From positions 1-64,000 of the forward strand of contig JAJEHX010000013.1 in assembly GCA_022823465.1 (NCBI GenBank): a stretch of 64,000 nt of DNA, read 5' to 3'. The notes beneath the pieces are model-generated. The model did no database searches. It worked only from the letters and a program-made list of their open reading frames with translations, and had not been told where the DNA came from. Shown here one piece after another: positions 25,851 to 33,993 of the stretch. How positions within the stretch are numbered: position 1 is the stretch's first letter; each line of letters opens with the position of its first letter. The position numbers and the translations under genes are program-made. The stretch comes from Candidatus Latescibacterota bacterium. GTDB lineage: Bacteria > JAAXHH01.

Positions 25851-26966
25851 ATGAACATCGACGATGCAGTCCTGCTTACCCAGGATCGTCTCGCCGAAGA
25901 AGGCAGCACGATGGCTGAATTACTTGAGCGCTTCCGGGGCAGGATTTCTCCAGCGCTTATCGGAGAGCGGGAATGGAAGCTCCTCCTGGAGCGCGCGAGG
26001 CGACTTCCCATCACCATGGGCGCCCAGCCCTTCGGTTTTGAACTGCCGCTGCATGACCGTCGCCCCGTGGCGGATTTCGGTGTCTCGCTGGCGAGCGGGA
26101 ACCGGTCAGGCGATTTGTTTGAAGCGCGTGCCCGGACAGACGAGACGGACGAGACCGCAAGGGCGGTCAGACGGCTGTTCAGGGAAATGGAGGCTCAGCC
26201 CTCGCCGTTGCGGGAAATCGTGGGGCGCAAATTGATGCTGGAGTATGACATCGGTTCGGCGCCCGGCAGCAAAGAATCCCTGCCTGGCATGTTCCTGCGT
26301 CCCAACGAGCGCACGTTGTCCGGCGGCGGTGGCTTCCAGCATGATGTCGGGATAGTGGTCGACGCCCTCGTTTCCTGCGTCGGATGGGAAAGGATCGCCG
26401 CTGAACGTAAAAACGTCGAAGGGGTCTACCTGGCGCAACCTGAAGACACGCGCCTGGATTCCTTCGGCGTATTCCCGTCTCGGAAGCGCACGATTCGCCT
26501 GGCGATCATGGGCTTCGGCGCACAGGAAATCTGCGCTTTTCTTGAAAACATCCGCTGGCCGGGGAATATAGCGGCTGTCGATGCCGTGATTACTCGCTTC
26601 GGGGAACGGGCAGATATCGTAAAAGTCGGAGCGAATGTCGACGTGCGGGCGGACGGACCGGGTCCGACACTCGGCCTCACGCCCATTGTCAAGCAACGAT
26701 ATACAGCAAATACCCGTTACTGGATCGACGGCCAGACCGATTGGGATCCCGTGCTGGAAGCCCTGCGCTACGAGGACTTTATCGTTCCGGAGAAACTTGC
26801 GGCGCTTGGGGACTGGGCGTCGAAACCGGAAACGCTGTTTTCCCGGACCGGCCCCTTCATCCTGTTACGTGGCATACACCACATCAAGCTGGTCATATCC
26901 GATAACAAGCTTGAAAAGGTCAAGGCCTATCTTTACATGGTGCTTTCTGGAGCGCTCTCAGTTTGA
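25851..26966 (+). CDS. Uncharacterised protein of the RiPP cluster
   Basis: A 371-residue soluble protein I do not recognise. It starts nine bases after the YcaO stop with a good AAGGAG site and is the last gene of the operon. Visible features are an N-terminal helical region (residues 1-50), FGFELPLHDRRPVADFGVSL, a conserved-looking LMLEYDIG, a Gly-rich turn LSGGGGFQHDVGIVVDALV, and a C-terminal GIHHIKLVISDNKLEKVKAYLYM. No FMN, P-loop or protease motif is evident, so it is not an obvious azoline oxidase (SagB-like) or immunity protein. Its place suggests a maturation, scaffold or recognition role. Shadow ORFs inside it are not real. Confidence 0.75.
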   Translation: MNIDDAVLLTQDRLAEEGSTMAELLERFRGRISPALIGEREWKLLLERARRLPITMGAQPFGFELPLHDRRPVADFGVSLASGNRSGDLFEARARTDETDETARAVRRLFREMEAQPSPLREIVGRKLMLEYDIGSAPGSKESLPGMFLRPNERTLSGGGGFQHDVGIVVDALVSCVGWERIAAERKNVEGVYLAQPEDTRLDSFGVFPSRKRTIRLAIMGFGAQEICAFLENIRWPGNIAAVDAVITRFGERADIVKVGANVDVRADGPGPTLGLTPIVKQRYTANTRYWIDGQTDWDPVLEALRYEDFIVPEKLAALGDWASKPETLFSRTGPFILLRGIHHIKLVISDNKLEKVKAYLYMVLSGALSV

Positions 26967-27019
26967 GCGCTTGATGGGCCACTTCAATTTGAGCGCCATT
27001 CAGGAAAATAAAGAAAAAT

Positions 27020-27056
27020 CCCCCGACCAAGGTGATCGGGGGGACTTCTTTTTGAC
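27020..27056. terminator. Bidirectional rho-independent terminator
   Basis: CCCCCGA (27020-27026) pairs with TCGGGGG (27036-27042) around a 9-base loop. A T-rich run (CTTCTTTTT) follows on the plus strand, and A-runs at 27005-27018 give a T-run on the minus strand. It lies between the convergent operon end (26966) and the precursor gene end (27112), so it can stop transcription from both sides. Confidence 0.75.
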
Positions 27057-27111
27057 CTTTTCGATCATGCGGATTCCAGGCATCCGCAATCTGAAAACCG
27101 GCGTTTCTCGT

Positions 27112-27363
27112 CTACCAGCAGCAGCAGAGGCCGGCTGAAACGGCTTCGAGTTGCTCCTCGGTGATATTGGCATCCGGGGGCAATGCGATATGCACCGTCT
27201 GCATGTCGCTCTCATGCACCTGGATCGACATGGATTCAGGCATCGTAATGTCTAATTCCTCACAAATGGTCGACTTCGGGTCTGCGAGCAGCTTTTGCCT
27301 GAAATCTGCGTCCAGGGAGGACTTCTCGACAATCTGCTTCATCATTTCATCGCCACTTCTCAT
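27112..27363 (-). CDS. NHLP-leader RiPP precursor with core LCCCW
   Basis: An 83-residue precursor. Residues 1-70 form a nitrile-hydratase-like (NHLP) leader: DFRQKLLADPKSTICEEL, DITMPESMSIQVHE, VHIALPPDA. Residues 71-78 (EQLEAVSAG) match the end of such leaders, where a double-Gly-type C39 site lies; cleavage after Ala77-Gly78 would leave Leu79-Cys80-Cys81-Cys82-Trp83. That core has three adjacent cyclodehydratable Cys and a halogenatable Trp, matching the YcaO fusion and halogenase in the convergent operon. AAGGAGG lies seven bases upstream of the ATG, and a near-consensus promoter lies about 90 bases upstream. A five-residue core is very short for this class. The call of core and cut site is inference; the leader family and terminal residues are seen directly. 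Confidence 0.88.
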   Translation of the reverse strand: MRSGDEMMKQIVEKSSLDADFRQKLLADPKSTICEELDITMPESMSIQVHESDMQTVHIALPPDANITEEQLEAVSAGLCCCW

Positions 27364-27459
27364 GATTAAACCTCCTTGTCAAATAACAAAACAACCAACT
27401 GTTATGCCCGGGTCCTGCCAGAGGATCATCGCTTGTTTAGGATAAAAATCACAGAAATA

Positions 27460-27488
27460 TATATACTGTTAAAATCCTGAAATGTCAA
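27460..27488 (-). promoter_or_regulatory. Near-consensus sigma70 promoter of the precursor gene
   Basis: Read on the minus strand, TTGACA (27488-27483) and TATATA (27465-27460) are spaced by exactly 17 bases. Transcription would begin near 27452, leaving a leader of about 90 bases before the precursor ATG. It is the best promoter in the window, fitting high precursor expression separate from the enzymes. Confidence 0.75.
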
Positions 27489-27641
27489 GTGTTTTCGGGG
27501 CGAACGGGCATTGCGGCGCATGGCACGGGGGACGAAACACCGGTCTTGTTATGAGTAAATTGTGCCTTGGTATTCGTCTCATTCGGCCTTTTGGAAGGGT
27601 TGGTTTTTAAGAGAACCTTGGCGGCTACCGGCACCTCTCCC

Positions 27642-27815
27642 CGCCCAGCTCACGCTTATCCCGACGATCACGTTCAGCGCCAGGCCCAGCACGCCGGCGT
27701 GCCATCCCCAGACCTTGCCCAGCCCTGAGAGGGTCAACCTGGCTGCCAGTATGGTGCCCGCGGCCATGCCCGCGGCCGCGCCTGTCCCGTTGAATCGCGG
27801 CCAGAGCACCCCTAT
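27642..27815 (-). pseudogene. Fragment of a sodium:solute symporter 3' end
   Basis: Read on the minus strand this stretch encodes LWPRFNGTGAAAGMAAGT followed by KVWGWHAGVLGLALNVIVG, the same C-terminal part as the intact symporter at 49087-50535 (LWPRFNATGAAAGMAAGT, KVWGWHAGVLGLALNVIVG). By eye the DNA matches 49106-49279 without gaps at roughly 85-90%. Both copies have the same orientation. No upstream part of the symporter gene remains here, and the frame runs into unrelated sequence, so it is a remnant and not a working gene. Because the two copies bracket the defence island it may mark the island's insertion history. Confidence 0.85.
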
Positions 27816-28076
27816 AGTATTCTCCGTCCCTCGGACCACCGCGCTTGGCCGCCCACGCCTCGCCCCTCTCGTCTCCAGCGTAACGTAGATACAAGCCCTA
27901 TGATCAGCGTTTCGCGAATCCCGCGCCATACTTCTCTGGATAACCATTTTCCTGGATCGCCAATCTGCCCATCCGTCGGGCTCAACTCCACCAATGGGAC
28001 TGACCAGAGCGGATCATTACGGGTCAAAAGAAACACCTCATTAAAATGAATACTATAACATCTGTTATACTCTTCC

Positions 28077-28105
28077 TTGACAATCACGAAACGTAGATTT
28101 ACATT
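28077..28105 (+). promoter_or_regulatory. Likely promoter of the XRE-helicase gene
   Basis: TTGACA (28077-28082) and TACATT (28100-28105) with a 17-base spacer. The leader downstream carries CCGTTG three times (28135, 28161, 28187) plus ACGTTG at 28170, and a dyad at 28209-28226. Confidence 0.55.
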
Positions 28106-28208
28106 CTTGTATATACGGTGATGTTCGATTGAAGCCGTTGCGCTGGTGAAGAAACTTGTACCGTTGAAGACGTTGTTCCATAAAAGCCGTTGTTCGGTCG
28201 AGATTGTC

Positions 28209-28226
28209 GATCAGTTGAGACTGATC
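28209..28226 (+). promoter_or_regulatory. Dyad, candidate operator for the XRE domain
   Basis: GATCAGT TGAG ACTGATC is a perfect 7-bp inverted repeat with a 4-base centre, ending 23 bases before the helicase ATG. Size and spacing fit an XRE/Cro-type operator, and the next gene's product begins with an XRE helix-turn-helix. Confidence 0.45.
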
Positions 28227-28249
28227 TTTAGTTGAAAGTCTAGAGTCCT

Positions 28250-31200
28250 ATGTCGATTGTCGAAACAACCGAGTTGCCGCAAGACTACTCACAAAGGATC
28301 AAAGACTCAAGGCATGTCCGGGGGTTGACGCAGGAGCAGTACGCGGACTTGGTAGGCGTATCCTTCGCTACGGTCAACCGTTGGGAGAACGAGCAAGCCC
28401 GTCCTAATAAACTGGCCTGGCAACACATTCTCGAACTTGATGAGCAGGTAAAGCGGGAATTGAGCATCGCGCAACCTCAGGAAGAGCCTGATCATTCTGC
28501 AATCGACCTGGATTTCTCCGCAGATCCAGATGCCGTACTGGCCGTTGCGGAAGCGCACCGGCTGACCTATGGCCATCTTTTCAACCCGGCCTTCGCCACG
28601 GAAACGTCCCTGATCGACCCGCTGCCCCATCAGCGAATTGCCGTCTACCATCACATGCTCAAGCAGTCTCCACTCAGGTTCCTGCTGGCCGATGACGCAG
28701 GCGCGGGCAAGACCATCATGACTGGCCTGTACATACGGGAAATGCTGTCCCGGCGCCTCATTCGCCGCGTGCTCGTCGTACCGCCTGCTGGTCTCGTGGG
28801 GAACTGGGAGCGGGAGATGCGGACCCTGTTCCGTCTGCATTTCAGGATTCTCTCGGGTGCCGACGCCCGTACGGTCAATCCCTTCGCGGAGGCGGACCTG
28901 GTCATCGTCAGTATCGACACGCTCGCTGGAGAACGGACGTTCGGACGCTTAAAAGAAGCGTCTACGGAACCTTACGATCTGGTCGTCTTCGACGAGGCAC
29001 ACAAACTATCCGCAACCTGGGACGGGAACCGCAGGATCCACAAGACGGGCCGGTACAAACTGGCGGAAACAATCGCCGGGGCCGGCGCGGATTCCGAGGC
29101 CTGGCGACTGGGATGGTCCGCGCAGCACCTCCTGCTGTTGACCGCGACGCCGCACATGGGTAAGGACGTGCCCTATTATTTCCTCTGGCGCCTGTTGATG
29201 CCGGACACCCTTTCGACGTACGAAGCCTTTAGCGGGTTTCCACAGGAGGACCGGTCCGAACACTTCATTCGCCGGACCAAGGAGGAGATGGTCCAATTCG
29301 ACGGCGAGCCGTTGTATCCGCAGCGGCGCTGCGATACCCTGAGTTACGAACTGAGCCAGGGAACCGGCGGCGAGCAGGAACTCTATGACGAGACGACGGA
29401 GTACATACGGGACTATTACAATCGGACCAGGAAGATGAACCGGTCCGCAGCTCGGCTGGCGATGAGCGTGTTCCAGCGGCGCCTCGCCAGTTCGACCTAC
29501 GCGCTTCTGAGATCCTTTGAGCGGCGCAAGGAGCGGCTGCAGGAATTGATTGACGAAATCCGCAGTGGGGAGATCACCGAAGCACAACTCCCCGCCATAC
29601 AACGCGATCTAGACCGCCAAATCGACGATGTTTTCGAAACGCATACCGCGGACGAAGATTCGACGCCGGAGGGCGGCGGCGAGAAGCACGAGGATTACGA
29701 GGCCAGGGTGATGGGTGGGACCGTCGCGGTCAGCCTCGCCGAATTGGACGCCGAACGCCGGAAGGTCGACAGTCTGCTCACAAAGACGCGGGTTTTGTTC
29801 GAGGCCGGTCGGGAGTCTAAATTCGAGAAACTCCGGCAGGTGCTCCGGGATCCGGTATATCTCGGCGAGAAGTTCATCGTCTTCACCGAGCATCGGGACA
29901 CGGCGAACTTCCTCGTACGGCGGCTTGAAGGACTCGGGTTCACCGGACAGGTCGCGCTGATCCATGGCGGCATGCCCTACCGGGAGCGGGAGCGCCAGGT
30001 CGCGTTCTTCAAGAAGACGACGGACGAAGGCGGCGCCGATTACCTCGTGGCGACCGACGCGGCGGGGGAGGGGATCAATCTCCAATTCTGCTGGCTGATG
30101 ATCAACTACGACCTCCCCTGGAACCCGGCAAGGCTCGAGCAGCGCATGGGCCGTATCCACCGCTATGGGCAGAAGCACGACCCCGTCGTCATCGTCAACC
30201 TGATTGCCGGCGACACCCGCGAAGGCCACGTCATGAAGACGCTGCTCGACAAGCTCGAGGCCATTCGGCGGCAACTGGACTCGGACAAGGTGTTCGACGT
30301 GATAGGCCGTCTCTTCGAAGACGTGACGTTGAAGGAATATCTCGAAAGAGCCGTGACCGAAACCGACCCGGACGAGGCCCTTCGGAGCCTGGAGGGACAG
30401 CTCACGGAAGAACAGGTTCGCGCACTGGAAGAAAGGGGGCGTGCGCTCTACGGGGAGGGAGGAGACGTCCGGTGTGGACTGGACGAACTCAATGAAGAAG
30501 CGGGCCGGGAACACTATCGACGTCTACTCCCGGGGTACGTCCGACGCTTTGTGGAGAAAGCGGCGCCACTGCTGGACCTCCGAGTGGCGGGCGATCCCGG
30601 CGGGTGCTTTTCGCTTGTGGCTATGCGTCCGAAGGCGCTCGATCCTCTACTTCCCGCGCTGGAACTTCACCCTGAAGAACTCCACGGCCGGCTGACCGTA
30701 TATCGGCCGCGGGAAGGTGACGAGGCGATCTGGCTGCATCCAGGCGAACCGGTCTTCGATCATCTGGCGGCTTCCGTGGTGAACAGATTGGGCGAAGAAG
30801 CACGCAAGGGTGCCGTGTTTGTCGACCCGGCAGCCGAAGAACCTTATCTTTTCCATCTGGCGCTGCTGACGGTCAACCGCGACGACGATGGACCCGGTGC
30901 GCACCCGACCGAACCCGTCGAATCGGTCGAACTGCCCGATGCACTGTCAGGTGTACCGTTATCGAATGCTACAACGCGTCCCGAGGCTGCGGAATCACGC
31001 CTCGTTGGCCTCGTTCAGACGAAAGAGGGCAGCGCGGAACAATTTCCGGTAGAACACCTCCTACTGCTGCGAGGGGTTTCGGGTTTCGCACCGAGTCGTG
31101 TTCCCCTCGCTGCGCTTGCCCGCATGATGATGCCAGACGCAACTGCCTACACGCGAGACGTGATCGCTGAAGGCCTGGCACAGGTCCATCGTCAACGATT

Positions 31201-31906
31201 GATCGACTCGCTGCCCCGACGCCTCGAATTCCTGACCAGAGGCTTCGACTACCAGGCCGCGGAACTCGCGACCGTGCGTGCCCGGCTGACCCCGAAGGCC
31301 CGGTCTGGAGATCAACATGCGCTGTTGGAACTGTCGAGGGTCAGAGAAAGTCAGCGTAGCCTGGCCGCGTCTCGCGAACTGCGGCTGGAAACGCTCAAAT
31401 CCGAGGTGGATCAGATCCGTTCCGGTGAGGTCGAATACCTGGCACACGCCCTTGTGATACCGGCATACGATACGGAAGACACGGAGCGATACGATGCTGA
31501 CGTTGAAGCAGTCGCCTTGGAAGTGGTCACGGCATACGAAGAAGGACTTGGCGCCAAGGTGGAAGACGTCTCGCGACCCGAACTCGCCCGACGCGCCGGG
31601 CTGACCGACTGGCCGGGATTCGACATCAGATCCCGCCGCCCCCCCAGCGATCTAGGCGACCGGGAAGAACGCGCCATCGAAGTAAAGGGCCGCGCCGGGA
31701 CTAGCCACGTCGAACTGAGCGAGAATGAGTGGTACAAGGCCTGCAATCTGCGCGAACGATATTGGCTCTACGTCGTCTACGATTGTGCCACGCCGAACCC
31801 GCGCCTGGTGAGGGTATGCGATCCGTTCGGCAGACTGCTTATGCGCGGCAGGGAAACCTCCTCCCACACGGTCGCGCCTTCTGAAGTAATCGAGGCGGCG
31901 GAGTAG
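28250..31906 (+). CDS. SNF2-family helicase with N-terminal XRE domain and C-terminal DUF3883
   Basis: A 1218-residue protein. Residues 10-60 form an XRE-type helix-turn-helix (RGLTQEQYADLVGVSFATV, NRWENEQARP). Residues about 125-740 form a superfamily 2 SNF2 ATPase: Walker A DDAGAGKTIMTG, DEAH in VVFDEAHKLS, LLLTATPH, and helicase-C motifs VATDAAGEGINLQ and EQRMGRIHRYGQKHD. The C-terminus (about 1130-1200) is DUF3883 with IEVKGRAGTSHVELSENEW. Such helicases occur in DISARM-like and helicase-methylase-ATPase defence loci. It is probably the translocase partner of the methylase and ATPase genes at 38113 and 43895. XRE fused to the helicase suggests self-repression. No clear ribosome site precedes the ATG, which also hints at control. 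Confidence 0.88.
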   Translation: MSIVETTELPQDYSQRIKDSRHVRGLTQEQYADLVGVSFATVNRWENEQARPNKLAWQHILELDEQVKRELSIAQPQEEPDHSAIDLDFSADPDAVLAVAEAHRLTYGHLFNPAFATETSLIDPLPHQRIAVYHHMLKQSPLRFLLADDAGAGKTIMTGLYIREMLSRRLIRRVLVVPPAGLVGNWEREMRTLFRLHFRILSGADARTVNPFAEADLVIVSIDTLAGERTFGRLKEASTEPYDLVVFDEAHKLSATWDGNRRIHKTGRYKLAETIAGAGADSEAWRLGWSAQHLLLLTATPHMGKDVPYYFLWRLLMPDTLSTYEAFSGFPQEDRSEHFIRRTKEEMVQFDGEPLYPQRRCDTLSYELSQGTGGEQELYDETTEYIRDYYNRTRKMNRSAARLAMSVFQRRLASSTYALLRSFERRKERLQELIDEIRSGEITEAQLPAIQRDLDRQIDDVFETHTADEDSTPEGGGEKHEDYEARVMGGTVAVSLAELDAERRKVDSLLTKTRVLFEAGRESKFEKLRQVLRDPVYLGEKFIVFTEHRDTANFLVRRLEGLGFTGQVALIHGGMPYRERERQVAFFKKTTDEGGADYLVATDAAGEGINLQFCWLMINYDLPWNPARLEQRMGRIHRYGQKHDPVVIVNLIAGDTREGHVMKTLLDKLEAIRRQLDSDKVFDVIGRLFEDVTLKEYLERAVTETDPDEALRSLEGQLTEEQVRALEERGRALYGEGGDVRCGLDELNEEAGREHYRRLLPGYVRRFVEKAAPLLDLRVAGDPGGCFSLVAMRPKALDPLLPALELHPEELHGRLTVYRPREGDEAIWLHPGEPVFDHLAASVVNRLGEEARKGAVFVDPAAEEPYLFHLALLTVNRDDDGPGAHPTEPVESVELPDALSGVPLSNATTRPEAAESRLVGLVQTKEGSAEQFPVEHLLLLRGVSGFAPSRVPLAALARMMMPDATAYTRDVIAEGLAQVHRQRLIDSLPRRLEFLTRGFDYQAAELATVRARLTPKARSGDQHALLELSRVRESQRSLAASRELRLETLKSEVDQIRSGEVEYLAHALVIPAYDTEDTERYDADVEAVALEVVTAYEEGLGAKVEDVSRPELARRAGLTDWPGFDIRSRRPPSDLGDREERAIEVKGRAGTSHVELSENEWYKACNLRERYWLYVVYDCATPNPRLVRVCDPFGRLLMRGRETSSHTVAPSEVIEAAE

Positions 31907-32836
31907 TATTTAAAACTTAGGTAGAGAACGTGATTACTGAAGTTTGATTTGCAGCGTATCAGGGTGGTATCTGTAATCTCGGATAAATGTCTTGATTGGT
32001 TCAAGTTAATCTGGAGAAACCAATGACTCAATCCGGTATTGGTTCAACACCAGCTCAGACACTTGTTGGTGTCAAACTGACAAATGGATGGACTGTAGAG
32101 AAGTTAGTCGAAAGAGACGAGAACGCAACTGGCGGGACTTTCTCCTGTTCCTATATCGTTCGGTCTGGCGACGGGAGGAAGGCATTTCTTAAGGCAATGG
32201 ATTATGTGATGGCGCTACGTACACAAGATCCAGCTAAAGAATTACAGATTCTCACACAAGCATACATTTTTGAGCGATTTGTGAACGAAAAATGTAAATC
32301 AAAGCACCTTTCCCGAATAGTAAGAGTAATTGATAGTGGCACTATCCCATCACGCGACGGAGAGCCCAGTAGCGTTGTGCAATATTTGATTTTTGAGTTA
32401 GCAGACGGTGACATTCGTTCATTTATGGACTATGGAAAGTCTTTTGAAGCAGTTTGGTTGTTGAGGAACATGCACCAGGTGTCCGCAGCATTGCAACAAC
32501 TTCACAATATAGAAATAGCTCATCAAGATCTAAAGCCTTCAAATGTTCTAGTATTCAACAACGGCAGTTCCAAATTAGCAGATTTGGGGAGAGCATCCGA
32601 TAACCATCGCAGTTCTCCTTACGACAGTTTAAACTGTGCAGGGGATTGGACGTATGCACCCCCTGAACTTCTATATGGACATGTTTCAGAAGACTGGAGG
32701 GTAAGACGGTTGGGTGGCGATATTTACCTGTTGGGGAGTCTTGCAGTTTTCTTTTGCACAGGGGTTTCGATGACACATTTGCTTTTTGAACGACTTGATG
32801 TTACCCCGTTTTCGTGGACGGTTTATCATTTGGGAT

Positions 32837-33649
32837 TCAGGCTGTTTTCTTGAGCCTCCTTTCGTAGTTTAAGGGTGAGAGATACCCGAGGGAAGAGTGT
32901 CTTCTCCGGGTGTTGTAGAAGCCCTCGATGTATTGGAACAGGGCGAGTCTGGCCTCAGACTTTGTGGCAAAACGCCTGCGATCGATCAGTTCGCATTCCA
33001 GGCTGGCGAAGAAGCTCTCGCACAGGGCGTTGTCGTAGCAGTCACCGACCGATCCCATGGAGGGTCTGACCCCGGCCTGTCTGCATCGCTTTCCGAAGGC
33101 CACCGAGGTGTACTGTGATCCCTGGTCGCTGTGATGGATCACCCCTTCGGGTCTGCGCTTTTCAAGGGCCATGTCCAGGGCGTCTTCGACCAGTTCGCTT
33201 CGCAGGTGGTTTTCCATGGACCAGCCGACCACGCAGCGACTGAAGGCGTCTATGACCACCGAGAGATAGAGGAAGCCCGCATGGGTGGGCACGTAGGTGA
33301 TGTCGGCTACCCACAACCGGTCTCTGACTGGCGCGGTGAAGTCCCGGTTGACCAGATCCGGCGCCTTCCTGCTTTCTTCGGATCGCCAGGTGGTGCGCAC
33401 GGCTCTACGTCGCGACACCCCGCATATAGAGGCCAAGCGCATCAGGCGGGCCACGCGTTTGCGTCCTGCGCGGACCCCGGACTCGCGCAGTTCGGCATGG
33501 ATGCGCGGTGCCCCGTAGGTACCGTAGGAGCGTTGATGGATCAAGCGGATCCTGCCAAGAAGCATGGCATCCTCTCTGGCCCTCCTGGAGACGGACCGTC
33601 TGAGCCAGACGTAGTATCCGCTGGGGGAGACGTCCAGCAGACCACACAT
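32837..33649 (-). CDS. IS3-family transposase OrfB (DDE integrase domain)
   Basis: The 270 listed residues run from MCGLLDVSPSGYYVW to the stop, but the true product is an OrfA-OrfB fusion made by a -1 ribosomal shift. The open frame reaches upstream to about 33705, where the OrfA frame has a CCCCCCGGG run (33697-33705, minus strand) ideal for slipping; upstream residues include FSFIKAHQAAYPVRR. The integrase core is complete: RLWVADITYVPTHAGF (first Asp), HHSDQGSQYTS (second Asp), and NALCESFFASLE (Glu). It cuts and joins the element ends. Nothing looks broken. Confidence 0.9.
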   Translation of the reverse strand: MCGLLDVSPSGYYVWLRRSVSRRAREDAMLLGRIRLIHQRSYGTYGAPRIHAELRESGVRAGRKRVARLMRLASICGVSRRRAVRTTWRSEESRKAPDLVNRDFTAPVRDRLWVADITYVPTHAGFLYLSVVIDAFSRCVVGWSMENHLRSELVEDALDMALEKRRPEGVIHHSDQGSQYTSVAFGKRCRQAGVRPSMGSVGDCYDNALCESFFASLECELIDRRRFATKSEARLALFQYIEGFYNTRRRHSSLGYLSPLNYERRLKKTA

Positions 33650-33681
33650 CCGGCGAACGGGATAGGCGGCCTGATGCGCCT

Positions 33682-33993
33682 TTATGAACGAGAAGACCCG
33701 GGGGGAGTCTCGGTCTCCCGGGCGAACCAGGCCGCGGCTTTTGCCAGGATCTCCCGATCCATCCTGAGCTGTCTGTTCTCACGGCGCAGACGACGCAGTT
33801 CGGCCCGTTCTTCGGTGCTCAGGCCGTCTTCACGCCTGCCCTGGTCCAGGTCGTCCTGCTTGACCCAGTTGCGGATGGCTTGGGCGGTGGGCTCGAACTC
33901 CTTGGCCAGTGCTTCAGGACTGCGGCCGGCGCGTACCAGGTCGACCATCTGCTGGCGGAAGGCCGCCGGATAGGGGGCATGGGATCTGGGCAT
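33682..33993 (-). CDS. IS3-family transposase OrfA (helix-turn-helix)
   Basis: A 103-residue protein with a helix-turn-helix of the IS3 OrfA type (AFRQQMVDLVRAGRSPEALA then EPTAQAIRNWVKQ) and a heptad region (AELRRLRRENRQLRMDREIL) that serves as a leucine-zipper-like dimer part. It binds the element ends and, alone, usually acts as regulator; the -1 frameshift near its end makes the fusion transposase. The start codon lies 56 bases inside the right end of the element, preceded by GAAAGGAGAG. Confidence 0.9.
   Translation of the reverse strand: MPRSHAPYPAAFRQQMVDLVRAGRSPEALAKEFEPTAQAIRNWVKQDDLDQGRREDGLSTEERAELRRLRRENRQLRMDREILAKAAAWFARETETPPGSSRS

Larger units (their letters stand above)
27364..28249. 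other. Gene-poor junction between RiPP cluster and defence island
   Basis: About 890 bases without an intact gene. It contains the precursor promoter (27460-27488), the symporter gene fragment (27642-27815), and the promoter, repeats and dyad in front of the XRE-helicase gene (28077-28226). Elsewhere I see no ORF with a ribosome site and no RNA-like fold. Confidence 0.6.

Noticed and set aside
26951-26971. AGCGCTC/GAGCGCT hairpin at the end of the last RiPP operon gene
   Set aside because: It overlaps the stop codon and is not followed by a T-run; the better terminator is at 27020-27056.
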